From contig CM068553.1 in assembly GCA_035048495.1 (NCBI GenBank), positions 21,887,190-21,951,189 of the forward strand: DNA of 64,000 nt. Direction: 5' to 3'. Below are positions 31,520 through 43,208 of the stretch, in pieces; positions within the stretch are counted from its first letter, which is position 1, and the number at the start of each line of letters is the position of its first letter. This stretch comes from Euptelea pleiosperma. Taxonomy: Eukaryota; Streptophyta; Magnoliopsida; Ranunculales; Eupteleaceae. The notes beneath the pieces were generated by a model, which searched no databases, was not told the DNA's origin, and worked only from the letters and a program-made list of their open reading frames with translations. The translations under genes were made by a program, and so were the position numbers.

Positions 31520-34500
31520 TGAAATTAGGGTTTTTCCGCGTCGTTGGTTACAGAAACCCTTGATTTCAACAATATTTGTAATTTCTCCGATTTGGTTCAC
31601 TTAATCTGCAAAAATGCAGATTTGCATAGTGGCTCGTGTCGGATATCGTCCGCACTCGGGGTTAGGGCAAATAATTGAACAATAATAATGGAAATACTGA
31701 GAAAAATGATGGAAGGGCAAGAGTGGTGATTAAGGTCAATTTTTAAAACATGATGTAGTAATTTTTAGAGAGAGAAACTTCACAATTAACTAAAACAAGA
31801 ATAACTAAGAATAAGAATAAAAATATAACAATGAAGATCAACTCATTTGAAAGAATACCAGAATAAGAATAATTGCATTAATTGGAGTTTTCTTACATCG
31901 AAATAAAAATTTCGTAATTCAAACTAATCTAGAAAGCAGGAATTAGAGAAAGTGAGGTTTAGAGAGAGAAACCTAAGAGACATGAGAGAAACTAGAGAGA
32001 GAAAGGAAGATTTTAAGCGATCTAGAGAGAGAAACTAGAGAGAGGGTATATGGCAAGAGAGGGAAAATGAGAAGAATGAAGGAAAAGAAAAGAATTACCT
32101 TTCAACTTATCGATGATGGATGTTTGAGATCAACACTTCATCATCCAATCAAGGGTGGATCGGCCAATGGAGATTTTGATCACTGAAGTGGCAAGTGGTG
32201 ACTTATTTGAAAGAGAAGAATGCACCAGTTCCTTGCTGGTTCACGGGACTTGCAGGTGTTGAAAGATTGTTGTGTGCTACACAAGCTGGTGCATGACTGG
32301 GCAGTGTTCCACTAGCAAGGAGAGCTTGGGAGGGGAACGGTGATGGATGGGTGTTGGTGCTGCTGCACTTGTGGTGGATGAAGGTGTTGATGAGGGATTG
32401 CTGGCCGTTGAGAAGAGGTTGGTAGAAGAGAGAGATGGAAGGTGGTGAGGATGGTGAGGCTTGTGAAGTGCAGATGGATCTTATGGTGAAGGAGAATAGA
32501 TTGTTGCCTTCAAGGTCGACAGAGTTGCAGCCTAGTGCACTTGCAGTCTGGCAATGGCAAGGACGATCGAGAATCAGGTTGAAGATGAAAATCTTAGATC
32601 GTGGAGATGCCAAGGTGCTGAAGGTAATGGTAGAGGGGAGCAAAATGACTGTGAGTTTCCACTGTTCTGCCCGAGAGGATGCACGCAGGTCAAGGGACAG
32701 CAAAACCGTTAAAAGAAGACTCGCACTAGTGGTTGCCCGGCGTTGATGGAAGGAGCAGATCTTGGTGTGAGGGGTTAAAGGGTTGCCTTGCAACCAGCAA
32801 AGCAAGGAGGAGCTTTGCAGGCTGAAGAATAACAGGCTGCTCTAATGGAGTTGCAGGTGGAGAGAAGAGATCGTTGGATCTCTTTAGGGTGGCTAAGTTG
32901 GGAGCGGCAGCAGGTTGCTGTTACACCAAGATTGGAGGAGAGGGTGGCTATGATATGCAGCAACGATGGTAGAACTCAACGGCTTGGCCGTTTGAAGGGG
33001 CAGACGGTGTGGAGAGAGCGGCAGCAACAAGGACGGTAAATGTTACTGGATTGGCCAGCAACAGGTGACGATTACGAACCAGTTCGAGTTTGTTTCAGCA
33101 TGGAGAACGGTGCTGCAAGGGCGCGGTGAAGATGGCAGGTGGCCGGAAGGACAAGGAATTGGTGTTGTAGTCCGTCTGGGAGGAAGTGGTGCTGCTGGTT
33201 TGCCCACAGAAAAGAGAGAAAGGTGCAGCAACGGTTTGAGTAGTGATTTATTCACGTTGCTGCCGGTAGTGAAGTGTTGCAGTGACCGGAGTTGCAGGCT
33301 GCAACTCTGGTGGGTAAGAAGAAGAAGAAGTAGAAGAAGAAGAAGAAGAAGAAGAAGAAGGAGGAGGAAAGAACAGATGAGCTCTTACCTGCTGGTTGAA
33401 GCGTCAACGTTGGTGGTGGCTCCAATGGAGAATCGCCGGGTGGCTGGTGATGTTTTAACCGTTGGAGATAGGAGGCCAGCAAACATTTCAGATCTGCAAC
33501 TGCAGATCAAAGTGGTGGTGAGGATATGCACAGCAAGGTGGCTCCAATGGAGGACCTCCGGTGTAAAAGGTGGTGGTGGCTCGCCGGAGAGGAAGGAACG
33601 GAGGAAGGAGAAGAAGAGGCCGAGAAGGGGGAGGGAACCAAAAAGAAACCCAAGGTTTCTCTCTCTTTTAAAGGGAGTGGTTTGTTATGGAAGAGAAAAA
33701 CCGTAGGAATGAAGTTGGGGATTGATGAGAAGTGGTCAAGGTTGACTTGGTCCACAATTGGCGGACCGTAGGATCTGGAGAGATCCAACAGTCAGATGAA
33801 TGATCTAATGGTCGAATTGAAGATCTAACGGTAGAAGAACTATGAGAGATGGAATAAAGCTAAAGGAGTGAAGATCTGAAGTTAGATGATGGAGATCGGA
33901 GGGTTAGGATGATCGATCTAAGGATCGGATGGTGAGATATAGGCAATTCGATCATGGAGAGGGGGATCGGATGGTAGATCTGGGGATCTAATGGTAGGAT
34001 GAGATGATCTACGGGTTAGATATTAGAGTCTAGAGAGATGGAGAGAGAATTAGGAGAAAAGAGAGAGAAAATAATACAAAATAAAGGCAAAAGAGCTAGC
34101 GGAGGGTCATGAACCCTGATCTTCAATGTAATCTTCCGTCGGCTTCACCAATTACGTAAGCCGTCATTTTATGTCAGTTGGTGCCACTTTGAATCACTTT
34201 GGCCCGTCTCTTAGTCTTCAGCTTTGCCTCTCTCTTGGTTCTTTATCTGGCTCTACGATCCTCAGACTTGACCCATACTTGGCCAGTATCTTCTTGTCAT
34301 AGCTTGTTGACTCCTTAAGCTTGGATATTAGGCTTCTATGGTTGATCGTGGGTCCGCAATTCTCGAAAATCGTCTGATCGGGTTTCCTTCGAGAGAAAAG
34401 CGCATAATGAGACTTAATCAAAACGGCTTCATATCTAGACTATCCGAAATGCGTATATTTCATGCAAATAGTTAATTTTTGTCTAAAGAATGCGCTCTAC

Positions 34501-34615
34501 GCATTAGAAGAAACTCTTACGTGAAAAAGCCGACGAAAAGATAAGTTTTACGTAAGAGAATGCGACATCGCTATAAGGATAATGGCTTAAAATAAGCACT
34601 TTTGAGCGAATATCA
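31520..34615 (-). mobile_element. Solo LTR S2, Athila-like family (3096 bp, TSD GTGCT)
   Basis: Ends are TGAAATTAGG and GCGAATATCA, with GTGCT at 31515-31519 and 34616-34620. It is oriented on the minus strand, interrupts gag of element C, and the gag frame resumes on both sides. The U3 lacks the TATA-linked palindrome found in S1/S4/E, so it belongs to another subtype. It keeps the conserved terminal block (GGCTCGTGTCGG, CCGCACTCGGGGTTAG) and a CCGGAGTTGC hairpin at 33286-33310. The (GAA)n stretch near 33316-33360 and the open frames across the leader are low-complexity and not genes. Confidence 0.93.
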
Positions 34616-35025
34616 GTGCTGCCGTTGAGGTCTGGGCTTTCTGGTGCGGGGGGACTTGTCCATCCCTCATTTCTCAGAACTGCACCCGCAGGTCCCTCAA
34701 TTGATCCCTGAGGGCCATGTTCTCTTCCCTAACTGCCCGATGGGCATCCAGTTCTTCCACGAAGGGCCCCTCCATAGGCCCTTTTCTCCACAGTCTTCTC
34801 CATTTGGGCTGAAAGCCGTCCCATCTCCTGCCACAGTTGTTCCAATTCAGTGTGCTAATGTTCAGATGGGTCCAGAGCCATGAGTTCTTGATATTGCTGC
34901 ATAAGGTTGTCGATACAATCCAAAAGTCAGAAATTAGAACGAGTCAGAACTGCTTGCTCCCGTACCTCTACTGCTTTTCGTATTGCTTCCTCGATATTCA
35001 GTCCAAAACAGCTCTTGCTAGTCAT
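34616..35025 (-). pseudogene. Gag N-terminal coiled-coil segment, element C
   Basis: The frame starts at an ATG at 35025 (MTSKSCFGLNIEEAIRK), continues AVEVREQAVLTRSNF, and after a stop LLDCIDNLMQQYQELMALD and ELEQLWQEMGRLSAQMEK. It is a helical, charged N-terminus like those in front of the Retrotrans_gag domain of Tat elements. The frame is then shifted and meets the solo LTR insertion. It joins 31514 once the LTR is removed. Confidence 0.65.
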
Positions 35026-36484
35026 ATGCCTCTCTCTCGAACTCCATGAAAGAAAAAGAAACCTTCAATAGGGTAACTTATACTCGTTTTGAGAAAATAA
35101 TGTTTGACCTCTTAGGCATTTTGAAAAAAACAGAACATAAGCGATAAAAGGACATGAAGTAGCATAGCTCCCCATGCGTACGTTGCCTGAAGGGCCCCAT
35201 TTTAAAACATTGAGGTATAGATATAGAAAAAGCTTCCTTCTCGGAGTGGCTTTAAGCCTATATTTTTTAAACAAGAACAAGAAATTCACTTTTAAAATCG
35301 TAATAACTTTTATAATAAAATCTTTTCAAAAGTGATTGATTTATAAAGTATTAAAATCATCCTTTTATGAAAATATAGACTCTTTCAAGATCTAACACAT
35401 GGGGTTAGGCCACCTCATTGAAAAAGGCGAAACAAACATGAAATCCGACTTTAAAACAATCGACTAAAATGGATATTTTAATGAAGGTTTAAAGAACCAC
35501 TCGTTAATAAAATTGATCTCCTACATCCAATGTTAAACCTTTTTGGATGTTGGAGCAATGTCACAATTGAGCAGGTTCGGAGGAGAAGGAAACACGAGTC
35601 TCGCGGGTACTAGACCCTACGTGGATTCGCATCTCCTCATCGTCGCAGATTTAATTGATTATTGCATTATTAGTTTCCAAACAATCATAATTAACACGCT
35701 TCTTGTATAATAGGTTATGGGATATGCGACATGGGCATGTCGGATTAGTGAAAATGCATCTTCTTAATGAGAAAATCGGAATGCATTAACGGTTCGCTGG
35801 ATTACATGATGCATACACGCCAAACATGGTATCCAGCTCATCATTCCCTATGAAGGTGATCTTAATCTAGTCATGCTGAATGGGTCCCTCAGCCTATCAC
35901 ACTAAGGGACTGGGGAATGTCCGAAATGCATCCAACGGTTTCAAACATTGTTAAATGGAGTCGTCCTTCGGTTAGATAGTCTCCAAAGGGGTATGGTTCG
36001 ATTAATTCATTAATTAGTCCATGATTTTCTTTTAAGCGTCCTGTTTTTAAACAATGGAGAGAAAATCTCCAAGTATCAATAACATTAATAGGTTCATTAA
36101 GCGATGTGACAGAAACATCTGTACGGTAAGACAACTCCATCACATTCTAGGTGACGGATTCTTAACCATTTTTCAACCCTAAGTGGAATCCCCTGGACCC
36201 CCAAAGGATAGGCTTTTTCTCTTGCTTCAGTCTATTCCCCTCAAGACGGGAAATATGTCACTCAAGCATTAATCGTGTAGTAACTCGGCAAAGAGTCCTT
36301 AGAAGAGGAACATCTATCCAGTATAGTTCATTAGGGATTACCTTTTTACTAGTGTTGCATAGGATATCTGAACTTGAGATTCTGTATTTCTTCGATAAAT
36401 CTCACATATGCTGAAGGAAAACACTAGGTCAAATTCTAGATGAATTTTGACAGAGTATAGCCTTATCACAATAAAACATGACCA
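35026..36484 (-). other. Leader/U5 region of element C, no gene
   Basis: No coding or repeat signal of weight. It lies between the putative transcription start near 36485 and the gag start at 35025, so it should contain U5, the primer-binding site and the leader. I could not identify a PBS, and the 5' LTR boundary stays open. Confidence 0.4.
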
Positions 36485-36507
36485 GATCCTCTTTTCTGTC
36501 TCCAAAG

Positions 36508-36522
36508 TCCTCTATTTATAGA
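36508..36522 (-). promoter_or_regulatory. TATA box, element C LTR
   Basis: Minus-strand CTCTATAAATAGAGG matches the plant TATA consensus (TATAAATA) closely. It lies between the hairpin array and the leader/gag region of element C, as a retrotransposon core promoter should. Confidence 0.6.
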
Positions 36523-36600
36523 GTTCTGGGGAGGGGTCTGCACATGTTGCAGACTCACCTTTATAAGAAGCAATGCTTAAAATAACGAAAAATTACAAAC

Positions 36601-37330
36601 AATCTTAACAAAATAATTACATACGATTGTAGGGCTCCTAGAGATACACAACCGTATCGCACTAACTCTGGCAGATTTTGCACGCTTTTCAAGAAAAATG
36701 GCCTATGTCATTTTCTGAACAAATGAGAGGTTGTCCTAAAATTTTAACTATATACGATTGTGTAGGACCTCCTCCTACACAACCGTATAGCATCACTTTT
36801 TGAATCTCCTGCACACATCTCGAAGAAAATGGCATGGGTGCTTTCTAGGGATTTGAGGGGTATTTTTAGAAATATAATTGCATACGGTTGTGTAGGAGGA
36901 GGTCCTACACAACCGTATGTGAATTGTTTTTCATCCCACCGCACGAATCTCGAGGAAAAGGGCACATGTGCTTTTTCTCCCTTTTTACCATGGATCTTCC
37001 AGATCTGACTCCATACGGTTGTGTAGCTTCCCTTCCTACATAACCATATCCAATTAAATTCTCTGATCTATGGGTGGTTGGCTCAGAAATTGAGGCATGC
37101 CCTTTATGCAGAAATCTAGCCCTATTCTGCCCAATTTGAGGGTGTACGGTTGTGTATCCTCATGTGTTACACAATCGTATGTAGTTACATCTTAGGAAAT
37201 TAGGTTGATTCTGCTCAAAATTGACCATCTTCATTTTCTTGAAATTTGTGCCAGTTGTCCCCTTTCTGACTGAATACGGTTGTATATTCTCTTCTCTCAC
37301 ACAACCGTATGGGCTCATCTCCGCAGTAAA
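36601..37330. repeat. Six ~130-bp tandem units, each with a TACGGTTGTGTA hairpin
   Basis: TACG(G/A)TTGTG(T)A begins near 36622, 36752, 36882, 37011, 37143 and 37274, with spacings of about 129-132 bp. In every unit it is followed within 8-20 bp by its inverted complement TACACAACCGTA (with small changes). The third unit is a perfect 17-bp stem (36881-36897 and 36903-36919) with a 5-nt loop. The intervening ~90 bp share a weaker pattern around CTCGA(A/G)GAAAA(T/G)GGCA. The units are otherwise diverged, so the array is old but the inverted repeat has been retained. It is not a CRISPR: the repeats are long, the spacers homologous, and the context is plant. Confidence 0.85.
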
Positions 37331-37464
37331 ATATCCTCTTAAAGTCCTCTGCACTGAACAATGTCATTATCTTGAAGAAATGACATGTGTGGTTATGCGT
37401 CGGTGGTCAATCTTCACGTCCCTTGGTTGTGATTTTCGTAACAATCCATATTTCACTATCAACA

Positions 37465-37762
37465 GCTACCACCACAGCTCTCAAGGATACACGACGTTTT
37501 CCACATCTCTTTGTTGCACAAGTACGAACCAGACCCTACTCATATCATTGAATGGCAGGAACTACAGCTACAGGAGGATGCAGCCTACAAGGAGCAGCCA
37601 ACGCGTATATTGGATATGAAGGACCAGGTGCTACGTACCAAGACGATCAAATTGGTCAAGGTACAATGGCAACATCATGACCTAGAAGAGGCGACTTGGG
37701 AATTGGAGTCTGAGATACGGGAGAAGTATCCAGACCCCTTTGTTACCACAGGTGAGCACTAA
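37465..37762 (+). pseudogene. Chromodomain integrase C-terminus, chromovirus-type gypsy element D (partial)
   Basis: The frame begins LPPQLSRIHDVFHISLLHKYEPDP at the border with element C and continues through QLQEDAAYKEQPTRIL to VKVQWQHHDLEEATWE and REKYPDPF, ending with TAA at 37762. This is the GPF/Y-linked end plus the degenerate chromodomain of the Del/Tekay chromoviruses (EEATWE being the signature). Everything upstream of the junction is missing. Such chromodomains direct integration towards heterochromatin marks in relatives. Confidence 0.9.
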
Positions 37763-37782
37763 TTTCGCAGACGAAATTTCTC

Positions 37783-37797
37783 TTAAGGGGGGTAGGT
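37783..37797 (+). other. Polypurine tract of element D
   Basis: TTAAGGGGGGTAGG directly before TGTAATACCC. It is the usual plus-strand primer position at the 3' LTR border, 20 bp after the integrase stop. Confidence 0.75.
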
Positions 37798-40455
37798 TGT
37801 AATACCCTGAACCTTTGGTCAAGGGTATTAATGTAAATCACAATTATGAGGGTAACTTAGTCATTTTGATAATGCTTACAATTCTTTATTTCCGTTGCAC
37901 CGCATGATTGACATTTAACAAAACTTACAGAACTTATATGAGAACTCTTATACCATGTCACGTAAGAACTTCTCAAACACTTGACACCCACAAATGAACA
38001 ATTGCATGCTCACACTAGTACACGCATTAATGTCGGATCACTCTAGATAGCTGCTTATAACGAACTTGATATATTAGAAGCATAATGAACTCTAAGGTGT
38101 GGGACCCACCAACGACTCTAATTCACCTATAATAACTATATTTTGAATAATCCATAAGCGGTGGAGCCTACAGTGAATGATTGAACACCCGGTATAATCA
38201 AATCGGACATTAAGGACTTACCTACATAATTTGTATATTTGAGGACGATTTTGTACAATGAACGATAACACATTTTTGAGACTTAATTGGTAATTAAGGT
38301 TATAAATAAGATGATATGCTATGAACCTAAAGAGTAACTACAACATGATACACCTCTCATGGACCATAATTAATATACATGAGCCTTTGCCTAAAATGGC
38401 ACATTTGTAATTATTAATAAAATTGAGCACTTTGTTTAATTAAAATAATCAATTTTATGCATTTGATACATGTGAGACATGGGACATAAGGAGAAAGAAA
38501 GAATCTTAATATTATAATATTTTACCTTGTAATGGATGTGTACACCCCCATGGGCAGCACGTCCATGCATTTTTGAAGATTTGGAAAGACCTTCCAATCC
38601 TCATGGTGACACATCATCATTTAAAAAAAAATCAACTAAAATGTAAAAGAAACTTGTGAAACCATTCCCAATGGAAATTCCGACATAAAGGTATGTATTT
38701 TCCAGCAAAGGATATCCTAAATTAAAATAAATTGGGACTTATCTTAATTAGGTAATTGACGATAATGGATAGGATACCTATTGGCCTACACAAACTAACT
38801 TTCCTCCTTTGTGAAACTAATCTAATTTAGCCAACTTCAATGAATGGACAGGATCATATCCACACCTCTTGGACAAGCCGTTGAACCATCTTGGAAGCTC
38901 CAATAGAGGCTATAATGTTGTAGGTAGTGGACCCCTCTATCAAAACTTGAGACCATAGGACAAACCCATTAGTTAAGAAACAGCTTGTAGGAAATATCCC
39001 ACATAGGAAAGTGCTTCATTGATGGCTGGACGTGTGCACTATTAATGCCACACATCACATGTTTTCCCTTGGTGAGAATCGGTTGATTTCCCAAATTTCT
39101 AACTTTGACCCGCACCAAAGAAAGGAAGAAACACCAACTAATTATACACTTACCTAAACACTGCGCGTCGCATTAGCACCTTTCACCAAGAATAGACATA
39201 ATTCAAATTTCAACCATAGAACTACCAATTATAGCTAAACCGTGGTGGGTATGAATACCCAATGCTCATCAACGCAAATCACTTCCACTTGATCAAACTT
39301 CTAAGAAAATGTGTGTGTTCCACCATTAGAGCAATCATAGTGACCTCCTTAAAACAGAGAACGTACGTCTTCGCCAAAGAGATAAGGACCAGCAAGGAGG
39401 AAACGTCTTAGGCTTGAAGGCTCACCATTGAGACACGACCCAACAACTATCTTGGAGAAGCACGCACATGACCCCATCTATTTCCATAGTGCCGGGATTG
39501 TTAGGAGCATTAATAGCATCACCTTTCACCGTCTTCGATTCAAGTGGATCAATCAATAAGAAGGTGGGTGCACTCCTTACTACTAAATGAATCGGTCACT
39601 TTACCCTTATGACATGTATTCTTCTTGAGCTTTCAATTTCGAAATGAATGGATAAATAATCGGTGTTAATACTAGATGATTACATTGATGCTCATCATGA
39701 TAACGGATCTTTCTTGCATGAAATCCTTTGTATAACATGCTAATCCATGATTGTATTTGATGTTAATGCTATTTGACGCATATGTAAAACGTTGTGCTTC
39801 ATGTAAGAGTAATGGATGCATCATGTGTATTAGAAGTGCCTCGAAATTTTGTAACTAAGTAGGGCCCGGTGCCCTTGGGTGAAAAACCCTGAACCCCTGC
39901 AGAAGAGCTCTCGGCCGAGCTACTCCTGTCATGGGAAGGAGATGGAGACCTTGAGATGGGTTATGCATGATTTGATTTTTTTGTTTTAACACTATATTGC
40001 ATATTGTCACGATTCTAGATTTCATGGATTGATATGCGTTTTCCTCTTGTACGTGTAATTGCTCCTCATTGATGATATATGTTTATAAGTATAAAGTAAT
40101 GGGTTCTCATTAGTGTTAAGAGTGTATGGTGGTTTGTCTATTGGGCCTCGGCTCATGGTGTTTTACCAAAAAAAATTTAGATCTTGTAGAGGACGAGGCA
40201 AATATCGGAGTGGATACGTTTGACGAGGGGTATGATGTCGGGGCGACCGATGATGCGTTCGAGGATGCCAACATGGGAAATGACGTAACATTGACTCTTT
40301 TATTTTGATTCTTAGTAGATCTGGAACTTTAAGTATGATTTAAATGTAATAATTTTAGATATTACTTGGTAGAGGTAACTATGCGATTGATGGTTTTTAA
40401 TCGGTATTATAAAACCGTGAATTTTATCTTGAGGATGTATAGCCGTGATGACTGT
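37798..40455 (+). mobile_element. 3' LTR of element D, left part (interrupted by element E)
   Basis: It begins TGTAATACCCTGAACC after a polypurine tract and runs to the ACTGT duplication at 40451-40455. The remainder should start at 51446 and end before about 51525, where Athila-like LTR sequence begins; its CA end was not identified. LTRs of 2.5-3.5 kb are normal for Del/Tekay. Open frames inside are short; the acidic 60-codon frame at 40126-40308 sits in a similar place to an acidic stretch near 11610-11735 in the other chromovirus-style LTR. Confidence 0.65.
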
Positions 40456-42190
40456 TGAAAGTAGGATTTTTCCGTGTCGTCGGATTGGAAACCCTAATCT
40501 CAACAAGATTTTGTAAATTATTCCATTTTATCCTGCAAATACAAAGATTCTAGCATAGGGATTCGTGACGTCAGATGTCGATCCGCACTCGGGGTTAGTT
40601 TGCGCAATTCAAGGACATGAAATGATAGATTTTTTTAGACATTGCTACAAATAAAAGGATGGAAGGGTGCGAATGGTGGTTGATAGTGATTTTTAAAACT
40701 TGATTTGATGATTGTAGAGAGAGATACATTGCTTAACACAAAAAGAATAAAAATAACAAAGATGAAGTAATCGACAATTCACAAAACCAAACTTTTCTTC
40801 AATAATTAAGCAATCTAGTACATTTATTGAAATTTAAATCTACTTCAAAATAAACTAAAACATTTGGATCTAGAGAGAGAAAGAGAAGAGAGAGAGAGAG
40901 AGAAATACGAGTGGTGAGATCTAAATCTAGACAGAGAGACAATTTTTAGAGAGAGAAAGAAAGAAAGAGGTAGAAAGAGATTACCTAAAATCAATGGTTA
41001 AGATCTACCATCTACCCTTGATTGGAGTTGCCGGTGTGCACGTAGGATGACCCTAAGGCAACCACCAAGAGAAGAGACTCACCAATAATGGTGGAGTCTT
41101 TGTGTAGCGCGTATAGCAAAGGGCGGTCGCATGCCAATCAGCATGATGGTGGACTTCAAGGTAGTTGGTGGTGCCTTTAGTAAAAGATCGGCAGCAAGTT
41201 GCAGGCGCTCAAGGAGGTCACGGCCTGCTCTCTTACAGGCCTTCAAAAAGGGTGGTGAATAAGTTGAAGGTGCTGGTGCAGGTGGACCAGCTGGTGGTGT
41301 TTGAGCGTGGATGCACACATGGTTCTCCACCTGTACAAGCAGCAAGTGGCGGGAACCGCCTGCAAGGGCAGCAAGATGGTTGGAGAGGGGAAGCAAAGTG
41401 ATAACTGGCTGGATCTGGGGTGCAAGCTGGTCGTTCTTGCTGGTTGGGCCAGCAAGAACGGTGAGAGAAATGAGAGTAGGTGAAAGGAAGGTTGGAGAGG
41501 ACGGCTCCTCTTTCTCTTTCCTTCTTGGAGAGGGGCGGTGCTGGTTTGCAGGCAGCAGTGGTGCTGCACGAAGGATGACCCTGAGGCAATCGCGCAGGCG
41601 GGCAGAGAAGAAAGCGGTGTGGAGGGCGGTCGCGCAGGCAGGCAGAGGCGAAGGTGGTGCGCATGCGGTGATGATTGGCGGTGGTGGAGTTTGAGAACTC
41701 GCCTGCTGGTTGCAGGCGCAAGTGGAGGTGCAGCGGGAGGCTAGCGGTCGTGCAGCAGCAAAGAGATAAGGAAAAAGAGAAGAAGAAAGGAAGAAGAAGA
41801 AGGCGGAGACGGCCGGAGTTGCAGGCAACTCCGGGGAAGATATAAAGAAGAAGAAGAAGAAAGAAGAACGAGAAGGAGAAGGAGAGGACGGTTCGTTGGT
41901 TGGTGAGCAGGGGAAATAGAAGAGGAGAAGGGCGGAAGAGAAGAAGAAGGCGTGGAAGATGAACCTGCTGGAGTTGTAGGTTCTCGCCGGAAAAAGAGAA
42001 GATGAAGAAGAAGAAAGGAAGAAGAAGAAAGAAAGGAAAAAAAGGAGAAGGAGGAGAGGAAAAAGTTGAGAATGGTTATGGGGAAGGAGAGAAAGAGAAG
42101 GGAGGGGGATTAGGGTTCCAAAGAACCCTTCTCCTTCCCCTTTTAAAGCTCCCTAGTTTCCATTAATGGAAATTAGGGAATTTTTAAAAT

Positions 42191-42252
<62 letters not shown>

Positions 42253-43208
42253 AAGTAAAACACTACTTTTCTTTGGGGAATGTCCCCATTTAGTGGACCC
42301 CCCATTTTTTAAAATTTAATTAAAATTATTTTGAAATTCACGGGGTCCACTAACTGGTCGGACAGTGGGTCGATGATGATGGGCCCGGCTATTGGCCCAC
42401 ATGGATTGATGATGTCCATCGTCTCACAAGATGATGTGACAGACAGTCTGATGGCGATCGGATGGATGGTGACTTGATTGGGACCCAGATTGGTAGATCG
42501 ACGGATCTAGAGAGATCCAACGATCCGATTGAAGATCCAACGGTCAGAAAGCTAAAGGATATGAGATAGAGCCGATGGGCAGGAGTTCTGGGATTAGGTC
42601 AGTAGATTCGAGGACCGAGAGATGAAGAGAGAGAGAGAGAATAAGGAGAGATGAGAGAGAAAGTATCAGAAAATAGAGATAAAAGTATTGGCAGAGGGTC
42701 TGGAACCCTGGTCTTCACTGTGACCATCCTCACGCTTCTCCAGTAGAGTAGACTATCATTCCTTGCTGACTCATGTGGCTTTAAACGCTTTGGTCCGTCT
42801 TTTGGTCATTGGCTCTCCTACTCTCTTCGTTCTTTGGGCCGGCTTTTTGGTCCTCTTATTCAGCCCATATTTGGCCCATATCTTCTAGTCATAGCATGTG
42901 GGCTCTTTAAGTTTTGATAATGGGCTTTCCTGATCGATGTGGGCTCACAAGTCTCGAGAATTGTCCCATCGGGGTTTCCTGCGACAGAAGAAGCGTGTAA
43001 TGAGACTCTATCAGAATGACTTCACGTCTAGACTTCCGAAAATGTGTTTAATGCGTGCAAATATACCATTTCGTCCAAAAAAGTGTGTTCTACGCAACAA
43101 AAGAGACTCTTACGTAGAAAAGTAGGTAAATAGAACATTTTAACGTAGAAGAGTGTGAAAACGCTTAGAAGATAACAGTGGAAAATACGCACTTTTAAGC
43201 GAATATCA
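40456..43208 (-). repeat. 3' LTR of element E
   Basis: It pairs with 48721-51440. It contains, in minus-strand order: U3 with the 20-bp CCGTTGGATC repeats (about 42510-42550), a near-perfect 28-bp palindrome (42148-42175), TATA-like TTTAAAAG (about 42137-42144), a GA/CT-rich leader with hairpins at 41813-41834 and 41432-41460, and the conserved terminal block near 40570-40605. A (TA)n run at about 42205-42250 is absent from the other LTR. Confidence 0.93.
42205..42250. repeat. (TA)n microsatellite specific to one LTR of E
   Basis: About 22 TA units follow a poly-A run in U3. At the same place in the other LTR (about 50470-50487) there is only an A-run and T-run, so the repeat expanded, or was lost, after insertion. 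Confidence 0.9.

Larger units (their letters stand above)
36485..37464 (-). mobile_element. Putative U3 of the 5' LTR of element C
   Basis: The right border (minus strand start TGTTGATAGTG at 37464) falls exactly where the integrase frame of element D resumes at 37466, so C was inserted into D's integrase. On the minus strand a TATA box CTCTATAAATAGAGG (about 36508-36522) points leftward towards gag. The segment is mostly made up of a ~130-bp tandem array with hairpins. The opposite border and a second LTR copy were not found. Confidence 0.5.

Noticed and set aside
36601..37330. CRISPR-like regular repeats
   Set aside because: The period is ~130 bp, the spacers are homologous to one another, there are no cas genes, and the context is plant.
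40126..40308. Acidic 60-codon frame in the LTR of element D
   Set aside because: Although an acidic stretch is present at a similar place near 11610-11735, the frames are short and interrupted there; not enough for a gene call.
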